Positions 1 to 6,051 of a stretch of 9,820 bases of DNA are shown piece by piece. Each line of letters starts with the position of its first letter. Position 1 is the first letter of the stretch. The notes beneath the pieces are model-generated. The model did not search any database. It was not told the DNA's origin and saw only the letters and a list, made by a program, of their open reading frames with translations. The stretch covers positions 1-9,820 of the forward strand of contig DAOWCM010000064.1 of the NCBI GenBank assembly GCA_030639555.1, read 5' to 3'. The translations under genes and the position numbers were made by a program. This stretch comes from Candidatus Eiseniibacteriota bacterium (lineage in GTDB: Bacteria > Joyebacterota > Joyebacteria > Joyebacterales > Joyebacteraceae).

Positions 1-78
1 GGGGGGAGGATTCGAACCTCCGAAGGCTTCGCCGACAGATTTACAGTCTGTTCCCTTTGACCACTCGGGAACCCCCCC
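1..78 (-). tRNA. tRNA-Tyr (anticodon GUA), 3' end cut by window edge
   Basis: On the minus strand the RNA starts at 78 with a seven-G acceptor strand, then UU and the D arm (CCC...GGG). The anticodon stem ACAGA/UCUGU encloses loop CUGUAAA, with anticodon GUA at 42-44. A long class II variable arm follows, as expected for bacterial tRNA-Tyr. The T arm (GGAGG/CCUCC with loop UUCGAAU) closes it. Only four bases of the 3' acceptor strand lie inside the window, so three acceptor bases, the discriminator and any encoded CCA are beyond position 1. It lies 56 bp downstream of tRNA-Thr and probably shares its transcript. Confidence 0.95.
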
Positions 79-134
79 GGATCGCCCCGCTGGGGAGCGG
101 GCTGCTCCCGAGGCGCTGGACGCACTGCTGATTC

Positions 135-209
135 TGGAGCTGGCGAGAGGAATCGAACCCCCAACCACCTCATTACAAGTGAGGTGCTCTACCATTGAGC
201 TACGCCAGC
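135..209 (-). tRNA. tRNA-Thr (anticodon UGU), CCA encoded
   Basis: The minus-strand cloverleaf has acceptor GCUGGCG (203-209) pairing with CGCCAGC (139-145), discriminator U at 138 and an encoded CCA at 135-137. The anticodon loop is CUUGUAA, with UGU at 175-177. The D arm (GCUC/GAGC) and a T arm with a UUCGAUU loop are intact. It is first in a tRNA-Thr/tRNA-Tyr pair. In many bacteria this pair is followed by further tRNAs and tuf, but that region lies outside the window. A strong promoter sits about 65 bp upstream. Confidence 0.97.
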
Positions 210-275
210 CTGGGATATAGGAACCCACCCGGCGGCGGGGCTTCGTCCTGAAGCCGCCAGCTGCACAAACGCTAT

Positions 276-304
276 ATTGTATTAGGGAGTTGCTGCCATG
301 TCAA
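276..304 (-). promoter_or_regulatory. Near-consensus sigma70-type promoter for the tRNA operon
   Basis: On the minus strand the -35 box is TTGACA (299-304), then a 17-bp spacer and a -10 box TACAAT (276-281). That is a perfect -35 and a 5/6 -10 at ideal spacing. Initiation would fall near 269, leaving a leader of about 60 nt before tRNA-Thr. The leader contains an imperfect hairpin (ggcttc 239-244 with gaagcc 250-255). The strength fits a stable-RNA promoter and makes tRNA expression independent of cysS upstream. Confidence 0.8.
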
Positions 305-382
305 CCCGAAATCGGCGATTTCCGCGCGATGTCCACCGTTCTGCATCCTGCTTCCCTCGAACTCCGCTTCTCCCCCTGCTCT

Positions 383-400
383 GCCGCCGTCTCCGGCGGC
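383..400 (-). terminator. GC-rich hairpin 3' of cysS, possible terminator without U tract
   Basis: A perfect 7-bp stem GCCGCCG/CGGCGGC (383-389 with 394-400) closes a 4-nt loop. Read on the minus strand the loop is GAGA, a GNRA tetraloop. It lies 14 bp past the cysS stop and about 80 bp before the tRNA promoter. No U run follows, so it may instead be a 3'-end stabiliser or depend on Rho. Confidence 0.4.
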
Positions 401-414
401 CCTCTCCCCAGCTC

Positions 415-1824
415 TTATGACTTGGCCTTGCGCGCCACTGGACCCGTCTCGGTGTCCTCGACCACGTATCCCGCCTCCTCAATGGCCGCGCGCAGCTCAT
501 CCGCCAGGCCCCAGTTCTTCGCATCGCGCGCGTCAGAGCGCTCCCGCACCATCTTCACGATCTCCTCGGGCACGCTCTCGTCAACGTCCCCAGTATGTTG
601 CAACAGTCCCAGAATATCCGATAGCTCTCGCAGGACGCCCCTGTCGGCCCGAAGAACAGTGTCGTCTGCGCCGGACTCCATCTCAGAATTGATGGTCCGG
701 ACGAGCTCGAACAGGTAACCTATTGCCTGAGCGGTGTTTAGGTCATCGTCCATCGCTCCCAGGAACTTGTCTCTGAGATCAGACACTGCCGGGCTGGGCG
801 TATCCACGGTCTCGCCCTCCCGCTCCGGGCCCACACTCCGCGCCAGCGCCCTGAAGAGGTTCTCGAACCGCTCGATGGCCACGCCCGCCTCACTCAGCCG
901 CTCGTCGGAGAACTCTATCTCGGACCTGTAGTGCGTCGACAGCAGGTAGAACCTGACAACATCCGCGGGGAAACGCCTGGAGATCTCCTCCATGGTCTTG
1001 AAGTGCCCGGTCGACTTGGACATCTTCTCGCCCACCAGATTGACGAGGCCGTGGTGCACCCAGTGGTTTACATAAGGACGCCCGGTAGCCGCTTCGTGCT
1101 GTGCGATCTCGTTCTCGTGATGAGGGAATATCAGCTCGGTCCCGCCCCCGTGGATGTCGAAGTGGCCGCCCAGGTACTTCACGGACATCGCCGAGCACTC
1201 GATGTGCCATCCGGGCCTCCCCTGCCCCCACGGGCTCTCCCAGCAGGGCTCGCCCTCCTTGGCGCCCTTCCACAGGCAGAAGTCCTCCGGATTGCGCTTC
1301 TTGTCGTCGATTTCGACCCGCTCGCTGGCCCCGGCGATCAGATCGTCCAGGTTCCTCTTGGACAGTTTCCCGTAGCCCGCGAACTTCCTGACCTCGAAGT
1401 AGACGTCGCCGCCGGATTCATAGGCGAAGCCCTTGTCGACCAGCGTCTTGACGAGCTCGACGATCTCAGTGATGTGCGCGGTCGCCAGCGGGTAGTGGTC
1501 AGCCTCCTCGGCGCCCAGGAACTTGAGAAACTCCATGAACTTGTCGATGTTCCTCTTCGCTATCACCGTGTAGTCGACGCCCTCCGCCTCGGCCTTCTCC
1601 ACGATCTTGTCATCGATGTCCGTGAAATTGATGACGAGGGTGACGTCGTAGCCCTTGTACCGGAAGTAGCGGCGGAACACATCCGACACCACCGCGACCC
1701 TCATGTGCCCCACGTGCGGCTCCGCCTGGACGGTCATTCCGCAGAAGTACATGCCGACCTTGCCCTCGTGGACCGGCACGAACTCCTTCTTCTTGCCCGC
1801 GAGCGTATCGTAGATCCTCAACAT
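415..1824 (-). CDS. cysS: Cysteinyl-tRNA synthetase
   Basis: Class I aminoacyl-tRNA synthetase that charges tRNA-Cys in the cytoplasm; 469 aa, a normal family length. Visible motifs, numbered from ATG 1824: HIGH box as HVGH (37-40); KMSKS (267-271) after GE; and the zinc-binding set C28, C210 (in WHIECSAM), H235 and E239 (FPHHENE). The C-terminal tRNA-binding region ends in the typical ...AGYVVEDTETGPV segment. The first signature reads CGMTVQAEPHVGH rather than the enterobacterial CGPTVYD...HIGH. A GTG at 1827 directly precedes the ATG. The GGAGG at 1834-1838 is 9 nt from the ATG and 6 nt from the GTG, so either could be used. It is the last protein gene of the M42-btpA-cysS block and is followed by tRNA genes. 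Confidence 0.97.
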   Translation of the reverse strand: MLRIYDTLAGKKKEFVPVHEGKVGMYFCGMTVQAEPHVGHMRVAVVSDVFRRYFRYKGYDVTLVINFTDIDDKIVEKAEAEGVDYTVIAKRNIDKFMEFLKFLGAEEADHYPLATAHITEIVELVKTLVDKGFAYESGGDVYFEVRKFAGYGKLSKRNLDDLIAGASERVEIDDKKRNPEDFCLWKGAKEGEPCWESPWGQGRPGWHIECSAMSVKYLGGHFDIHGGGTELIFPHHENEIAQHEAATGRPYVNHWVHHGLVNLVGEKMSKSTGHFKTMEEISRRFPADVVRFYLLSTHYRSEIEFSDERLSEAGVAIERFENLFRALARSVGPEREGETVDTPSPAVSDLRDKFLGAMDDDLNTAQAIGYLFELVRTINSEMESGADDTVLRADRGVLRELSDILGLLQHTGDVDESVPEEIVKMVRERSDARDAKNWGLADELRAAIEEAGYVVEDTETGPVARKAKS

Positions 1825-1861
1825 CACTTGATTCCTCCGGGAATACCAACTGCGAGCAACG

Positions 1862-1905
1862 GGCCGGCTGCGTCCGCCGCGCGACGGACGCTCAGTCCCC
1901 CGGCC
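1862..1905 (-). other. Nested hairpin between btpA-like gene and cysS
   Basis: The inner stem GCGTCCG/CGGACGC (1870-1876 with 1885-1891) has an 8-nt loop. The outer stem GGCCGG/CCGGCC (1862-1867 with 1900-1905) encloses it. It lies in the 99-bp gap between the btpA-like stop and the cysS start, and ends about 20 nt before the cysS ribosome site. No U tract follows, and I see no T-box or specifier features. It could act as an attenuator, an RNA-processing site or a stability element. Confidence 0.45.
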
Positions 1906-1923
1906 AACAGCGGAGACACACGA

Positions 1924-2721
1924 TCAAGGTCGGGCCGCGCGGACGAACGCCGCGGCTCGCGCAGGGTCGATGGCGTTGGCAGCGCGCCCACCCTCCATTA
2001 CATAGCTTCCGATGATGACGGCGTCACACGTGCCGAGCACGTCCGCAACGGTCTCTGCCGTGACACCGCTTCCGACCACGACCGGCGTGCCGGGCACGGC
2101 CGCCCTGACTCGTGCAAGCTCCTCGGGCGAGCCCGGTGAGCCCGTCATGTCGCCGGTAACGATGAGAGCGGCCGCCTTCCCCCGTTCCACGAGTTCGGCC
2201 GCGGCCTGTTCGACGCTCTCGCTACCGAGAGGCTTCGCGTGCTTCACGAAGACGTCCGCAAAGACCCTGAGTCCCGGCGAGAGGTCCCGGATGGCCAGGA
2301 GCGTCTCCCTCGCGTTCCCCTGGATGATACCCTGGTCGGTCGCGGCGGCGCCGATGTGGACGTTCACCCTGATGAAGCGCGCTCCCACGGCGGCAGCCAC
2401 GGCCACGGCCGACAGGGCATCGCTTCGCAGTACGTTGATGCCCAGCGGCAGCGACGTCTTCTCCTGAACGAGAGACCCGATGGCGGCCATCGCCGCGACC
2501 GCGCCCCTCCCCGCGAAGCCCCTGGAGAACGGGGCGTCGCCGAAGTTCTCCAGTATGATCCCGTCCAGACCTGCTGCCTCGAGAGCGGCCGCGTCGTCAA
2601 GCGCCCTCCCGACGACTCGCGGCATGTCCCCGTCCCACCCGGAGCTTCCCGGCAGCGGCAGGAGATGCACGACGCCGATGAGGCTCTTCGGCCGGCCGAA
2701 CACCTCTTCCAGAGCGCCCAT
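1924..2721 (-). CDS. BtpA/SgcQ family TIM-barrel protein
   Basis: 265 aa, full family length, cytoplasmic, with no signal peptide. Family-typical segments are visible: GVVHLLPLPGS (16-26), GLDGIILENFGDAPF (51-65), LGINVLRSD (93-101), FIRVN (116-120), VVVGSGVT (214-221) and DAVIIGSYVMEGGR (233-246). These alternate as strand ends of a (beta/alpha)8 barrel. BtpA is known for a role in photosystem I accumulation in cyanobacteria, and relatives in non-photosynthetic bacteria have no settled reaction. Nothing here suggests photosynthesis, so the name gives the family, not the function. The phosphate-binding-like GSGVT and IIGS loops suggest a phosphorylated small-molecule ligand (inference). The ATG at 2721 follows GAGGGA at the right spacing. 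It lies between an M42 peptidase and cysS, all on the minus strand. Confidence 0.88.
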   Translation of the reverse strand: MGALEEVFGRPKSLIGVVHLLPLPGSSGWDGDMPRVVGRALDDAAALEAAGLDGIILENFGDAPFSRGFAGRGAVAAMAAIGSLVQEKTSLPLGINVLRSDALSAVAVAAAVGARFIRVNVHIGAAATDQGIIQGNARETLLAIRDLSPGLRVFADVFVKHAKPLGSESVEQAAAELVERGKAAALIVTGDMTGSPGSPEELARVRAAVPGTPVVVGSGVTAETVADVLGTCDAVIIGSYVMEGGRAANAIDPARAAAFVRAARP

Positions 2722-2753
2722 CTCGGTCCCTCACAACGCGGGGGCAGGGAATC

Positions 2754-2802
2754 GCTGCCGCACGGAGGAGCGGCCTCTGGGGCCGTGAACCCGTGCGGCA
2801 GC
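2754..2802 (-). other. Long nested hairpin between M42 peptidase and btpA-like gene
   Basis: A perfect 12-bp stem GCTGCCGCACGG/CCGTGCGGCAGC (2754-2765 with 2791-2802) encloses a second perfect 5-bp stem CGGCC/GGCCG (2771-2775 with 2781-2785) with a 5-nt loop. It takes up nearly half of the 106-bp intercistronic gap and stops about 20 nt before the BtpA ribosome site. No U tract follows on either strand, so it is not a standard intrinsic terminator. A role in transcript processing or 3'-end protection of the peptidase message is possible. Confidence 0.55.
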
Positions 2803-2827
2803 AGTGCGTCTCGTTCCTCGTCGCGCG

Positions 2828-3895
2828 CTACCCGCGCGTCAGCGAAGCGACGGTCTTCTTGTCGAGTTTCTTGACGACCGCAAGCAGCAGCTTCACGCAG
2901 TTGTCGTAGTCATCTCTGTGCAGTACGCCGACGTGTCCGTGGATGTAACGGGTCTGGATGGCGAGGGTGATGCACGGCACACCCCACTTGGCGAACTGAA
3001 TGGTCCCGCTGTCCGTGCCGCCCCTGGTTAGGGCGGTCAGGACGAACGGGATCTTGTTCTCCTCGGCGACGCTTATGACGAGGTCGCGCAGACGGCGGCT
3101 CGGTATCGCGCTGCCGTCGTAGACCATGATGCCCACGCCGGCGCCCAGGTCCTCGCCCGCGCCATCGCTTCCCGGAGTGTCGGTGGCGATCGTGACGTCG
3201 ACGGCAAACGCGACGTCGGGCTCGACCATCTGGGCGCTCGTCCGGGCACCTCTCAGGCCCACCTCCTCCTGCACCGTCCCGACACCGTACAGCGTGTTCG
3301 GGTGGCTCTTGCCGATCTTGTTCAGGACGTCGATGACGGTCGCGACGCCGATGCGATCGTCCCAAGCCTTGGCCGCGTAGGTCTTAGGGTTCCCCAGGAT
3401 CGCGAAGTCGGATATCGGGACGACCTGGTCGCCGGGCTTGACGCCGAGCTTCTTCTTGACGTCGAAGCCTTCGGAGGCGCCCACGTCGATGTACATGTCG
3501 GCGATGTCCAGGACCTTCTTGCGCTCATCGGGCTTCAGGACGTGGGGCGCCTTCGAGCCGATGACACCCAGGAAGTCGCCCTTCCTGGTCCTGACCATCA
3601 CGCGCTGAGAGAGCGCGACGTGTCCCCACCAACCACCTATCGGCAGGAACTTGATGAACCCCTCCTTCGTCACGTGCTTGACCAGGAAGCCGATCTCGTC
3701 CATGTGCCCGGCGATCATGACCTTGGGCGCGGCCGCAGTTCCCTTCTTCTCAGCGACCAGACTACCCAGATTGTCGTAGCTGATCTTCGCGACGCCTTTC
3801 AGGTGACCCGCCATGATGTCAGCGACTTCATCCTCGAACCCGGAGATACCGCTGGCCTCTGTCAGTTCCTTGAACATCTTCTCGGTCTTGTCCAA
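2828..3895 (-). CDS. M42 family metallo-aminopeptidase
   Basis: 355-aa cytoplasmic dinuclear metal aminopeptidase of the M42 (FrvX/TET/glutamyl aminopeptidase) family, expected to trim N-terminal residues from peptides. Members often form tetrahedral dodecamers. The expected active-site set is present: H64 and D66 (AGHMDEIGF), bridging D179 (KAWDDRIG), general base E210 and ligand E211 (TVQEEVGLRGA), ligand D233 (AVDVT), and ligand H319 (TRYIHGHVG). The substrate-loop motif LTRGGTDSG (289-297) is also intact. The start is TTG at 3893-3895; GGAGG on the minus strand lies about 9 nt upstream, whereas the first internal ATG is six codons further in and poorly spaced. It is the first gene of the leftward block and has a good promoter at 3989-4017. 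Its exact substrate preference cannot be read from the sequence. Confidence 0.95.
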   Translation of the reverse strand: MDKTEKMFKELTEASGISGFEDEVADIMAGHLKGVAKISYDNLGSLVAEKKGTAAAPKVMIAGHMDEIGFLVKHVTKEGFIKFLPIGGWWGHVALSQRVMVRTRKGDFLGVIGSKAPHVLKPDERKKVLDIADMYIDVGASEGFDVKKKLGVKPGDQVVPISDFAILGNPKTYAAKAWDDRIGVATVIDVLNKIGKSHPNTLYGVGTVQEEVGLRGARTSAQMVEPDVAFAVDVTIATDTPGSDGAGEDLGAGVGIMVYDGSAIPSRRLRDLVISVAEENKIPFVLTALTRGGTDSGTIQFAKWGVPCITLAIQTRYIHGHVGVLHRDDYDNCVKLLLAVVKKLDKKTVASLTRG

Positions 3896-3988
3896 ATCAG
3901 CTCTCCTCCCGCGAAACGTCCGGCCGTTGCGCTACGCAAGGCCTTCTGCCACTGGTAATCTCAGAAATCGTGCAGCTGCGTAGGGATG

Positions 3989-4017
3989 ATTCTAGCCCCG
4001 CTCCCGGGCGTCGTCAA
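3989..4017 (-). promoter_or_regulatory. Sigma70-type promoter for M42 peptidase block
   Basis: On the minus strand the -35 box is TTGACG (4012-4017), then a 17-bp spacer and a -10 box TAGAAT (3989-3994); both boxes match 5/6. Initiation near 3982 gives a leader of about 87 nt before the TTG start. It lies in the divergent gap opposite the Gfo/Idh/MocA gene. Confidence 0.7.
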
Positions 4018-4054
4018 GGCCGGCGCGGCCCAACGCACGGGACCGCCCGCGTGG

Positions 4055-4077
4055 CGTGCCGGAACCCAACCGGCACG
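4055..4077. promoter_or_regulatory. 8-bp inverted repeat between divergent promoters
   Basis: CGTGCCGG (4055-4062) and CCGGCACG (4070-4077) form a perfect inverted repeat around a 7-bp centre (aacccaa). It lies in the 312-bp gap between the divergently transcribed peptidase and oxidoreductase genes, upstream of both predicted -35 boxes. It could be a dimeric repressor/activator operator or an RNA hairpin. No regulator gene is in the window. Confidence 0.35.
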
Positions 4078-4098
4078 GCTCTTGCAAAACGTTACAGC

Positions 4099-4127
4099 TT
4101 GCGGGCAACACGGGAACCATATAGAGT
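4099..4127 (+). promoter_or_regulatory. Possible promoter for the oxidoreductase/acyltransferase pair
   Basis: TTGCGG (4099-4104), a 17-bp spacer and TAGAGT (4122-4127) give a moderate sigma70-type match (4/6 in each box). A TATAGA at 4120-4125 is an alternative -10 with a short 15-bp spacer. The 5' leader would be about 70-75 nt. Confidence 0.35.
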
Positions 4128-4207
4128 CTTGCATGGTCTGACGCGGGCGGACGGTGAACCCGCATGAGTGACGGTCACAGCACGGGCATCATCTGGAGGA
4201 CGACGCA

Positions 4208-5215
4208 TTGGTCAACCTGGCGCTCATAGGCACGGGGGCCTGGGGACGGAATCTCCTCAGGAACTTCGCGCACCTCAAAGAGGCACACCTAAGGGTTTGC
4301 TGCGACTCCGATGGCGACCAGTGCAAGACGACGCTCAACGGGTACCGCGGAATCCGCATCGAAACCGACCCGGAAGCCGTCTTCGCGGACCCGGAAATCG
4401 ACGCAGTGGCGATAGCCACGCCTGCCGTGACCCACTTCGAACTCGCCAGGCGCGCCATCGAGTCGGGCAAGGACGTCTTCGTAGAGAAGCCGATGACGCT
4501 CACCTACGAGCACGCGGTCGAACTCGTGGAGGCCGCCGACGCGGCTGAGCGCATCCTGATGGTCGGACACCTGCTCGAATACCACGCCGCGGTAGACAAG
4601 ATGAAGGAACTCCTCGACACCGGCGAGCTGGGCGATCCGTACTACCTCTACTCCGAGCGCCTGAACCTGGGCCGCATCAGGAGTGACGAGAACGCGCTCT
4701 GGAGCCTGGCGCCGCATGACATCTCGATCATCCTGTATCTGCTTGACGACGAACCCATCGATGTGGCGGCTCACGGCGCGGCCTACATCCGCCCGGACAT
4801 AGAGGACGTGGTCTTCGTGTGCATGCGGTTCCCGGGGAACAGGTTGGCCCAGGTTCACGTGTCGTGGCTCGACCCACACAAGATCAGGCGCACCACGCTC
4901 GTGGGCAGCAAACGCATGGTCGTCTTCGACGACATGCAGGGCTCGGAGAAGGTCAAGATCTACGACAAGGGCGTGGACCCCAACGGCAGGTTCGTCGGGT
5001 ACGCCGAATCACTGTCGCTCCGTTTCGGAGAGGTCGTCGTGCCCGCCCTGAAGATGACAGAGCCTCTCAAGCTCGAGTGCGAGCACTTCGTCGAGTGCGT
5101 GACGAACCGCACGACTCCCCGTTCGGACGGCAGGGACGGCATGAGGGTAGTCCGGGTCCTCGATGCCGCCCAGCGGTCTCTGAAAGCCGGAGGCCTGCCG
5201 GTTACTCTGGAGTAG
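4208..5215 (+). CDS. Gfo/Idh/MocA family NAD(P)-dependent oxidoreductase (probable sugar 3-dehydrogenase)
   Basis: 335 aa. The N-terminal Rossmann fold has LIGTGAWGRN (6-15); an Asp (D33) at the end of beta-2 suggests NAD preference. The family EKP motif is at 93-95, with the expected catalytic Lys94. The second domain carries LWSLAPHDIS (164-173), whose His170 matches the active-site His of the group. The APHD form and the acyltransferase next door resemble WbpB/WlbA, which oxidise C3 of UDP-GlcNAc uronic acid. The exact substrate is inferred. The start is TTG 4208: GGAGG at 4195-4199 is 8 nt away and no ATG is suitably placed. It is followed after 80 bp by the beta-helix acyltransferase, likely in one operon. 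The partner PLP aminotransferase (WbpE/WlbC type) is not in the window. Confidence 0.92.
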   Translation: MVNLALIGTGAWGRNLLRNFAHLKEAHLRVCCDSDGDQCKTTLNGYRGIRIETDPEAVFADPEIDAVAIATPAVTHFELARRAIESGKDVFVEKPMTLTYEHAVELVEAADAAERILMVGHLLEYHAAVDKMKELLDTGELGDPYYLYSERLNLGRIRSDENALWSLAPHDISIILYLLDDEPIDVAAHGAAYIRPDIEDVVFVCMRFPGNRLAQVHVSWLDPHKIRRTTLVGSKRMVVFDDMQGSEKVKIYDKGVDPNGRFVGYAESLSLRFGEVVVPALKMTEPLKLECEHFVECVTNRTTPRSDGRDGMRVVRVLDAAQRSLKAGGLPVTLE

Positions 5216-5251
5216 ACTTGACCCACTGACATGGAAGCTGACTGAGCGGCC

Positions 5252-5272
5252 GCGGCGCCTCATCGACGCCGC
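5252..5272 (+). other. Short hairpin in the oxidoreductase-acyltransferase gap
   Basis: GCGGCG (5252-5257) pairs with CGCCGC (5267-5272) around a 9-nt loop, ending 8 nt before the GGAGGA ribosome site of the next gene. The stem is only 6 bp. It could mildly affect translation of the acyltransferase or be a chance product of high GC. Confidence 0.25.
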
Positions 5273-5295
5273 GCCGTCCTGGAGGAAACGCCTCA

Positions 5296-6051
5296 ATGGA
5301 ACGCTTCATCGACCCGACCGCCAGCGTAGGCGACGGCACGACCGTCGGCCGTTTCACGGTCATCGAGTCATCGGCCGTCGTGGGCGCCGGCTGCGTGATC
5401 GGACACAACGTGGTCATCCACGCCGGGACCGTTGTGGGTGACAACGTGAGGATCGACGATGGCGCCGTCATCGGGAAGCTGCCGATGAAGGCGGCCAACT
5501 CCGCGACCACAGGCGACGAAGGGCTGCCGCCGGCGAGCATCGGCGACGGCTGCATCATCGGCACGTCCGTGGTGATATACGCCGGGTGCGAGCTGGGATC
5601 TCGGGTGCTCGTTGCTGACCTGGCGTCGGTCAGAGAGGATGTGACGGTCGGAGACTTCACTATTGTCGGCAGGGGCGTGACGGTAGAGAACCACTGCACG
5701 ATCGGACGGTACTGCAAGCTGGAAAGCGAGTGCTACATCACGGCCTATTCATCCCTTGCCGACCGCGTCTTCGTCGCCCCCGGTGTCGTGACCTCCAACG
5801 ACAACTTCATCGGCAGGACCGAGGAGCGTTTCAAGCATTTCAAGGGTGTCACGGTGGAGAGGGGCGGGCGGATTGCCGCGGGCGCGGTCATCCTGCCCGG
5901 CAAGACCGTGGGCGCCGATGCGGTGGTGGCGGCCGGCTCCGTTCTTACGGACGACGCGCCGGCGAAGAAGATCGTCCTCGGGTCTCCAGCGAGACTCAAG
6001 AAGGACGTTCCTGAGGAGCAGCTCCTCGACAATCAGGGGTGGGAGGACTAG
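5296..6051 (+). CDS. Left-handed beta-helix (hexapeptide repeat) acyl/N-acetyltransferase
   Basis: 251 aa, built almost wholly of hexapeptide repeats ([IV]-G-x-x-x-x) from about residue 7 to 215. They are interrupted by a loop at about 60-80 and a second at 168-185 (NDNFIGRTEERFKHFKG), followed by a C-terminal cap with VLGSPARL (227-234). Such proteins are cytoplasmic trimers that transfer acetyl or other acyl groups from CoA or ACP. The order of repeats and the NDN-loop before the last coils match acetyltransferases acting on 3-amino nucleotide sugars (WbpD/WlbB-like), although this protein is about 60 aa longer than those. Together with the upstream Gfo/Idh/MocA enzyme it suggests synthesis of an acetamido sugar for a surface polysaccharide. 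ATG 5296 has GGAGGA at 5281-5286. Its last 56 bp overlap the convergent glycosyltransferase gene. Family is firm, substrate is not. Confidence 0.9.
   Translation: MERFIDPTASVGDGTTVGRFTVIESSAVVGAGCVIGHNVVIHAGTVVGDNVRIDDGAVIGKLPMKAANSATTGDEGLPPASIGDGCIIGTSVVIYAGCELGSRVLVADLASVREDVTVGDFTIVGRGVTVENHCTIGRYCKLESECYITAYSSLADRVFVAPGVVTSNDNFIGRTEERFKHFKGVTVERGGRIAAGAVILPGKTVGADAVVAAGSVLTDDAPAKKIVLGSPARLKKDVPEEQLLDNQGWED

Noticed and set aside
1828..1923. T-box riboswitch upstream of cysS
   Set aside because: The 96-bp leader is too short, and no T-box sequence or terminator/antiterminator pair is visible; only a nested hairpin.
931..2139. Long plus-strand open frame of about 400 codons opposite cysS and its upstream gap
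   Set aside because: It is antisense to a clearly recognised cysS; GC-rich coding strands commonly leave open frames opposite. It has no domain and no convincing ribosome site.
2239..2874. Plus-strand frame of 211 codons opposite the BtpA gene
   Set aside because: Antisense shadow of a recognised gene; no ribosome site and no family resemblance.
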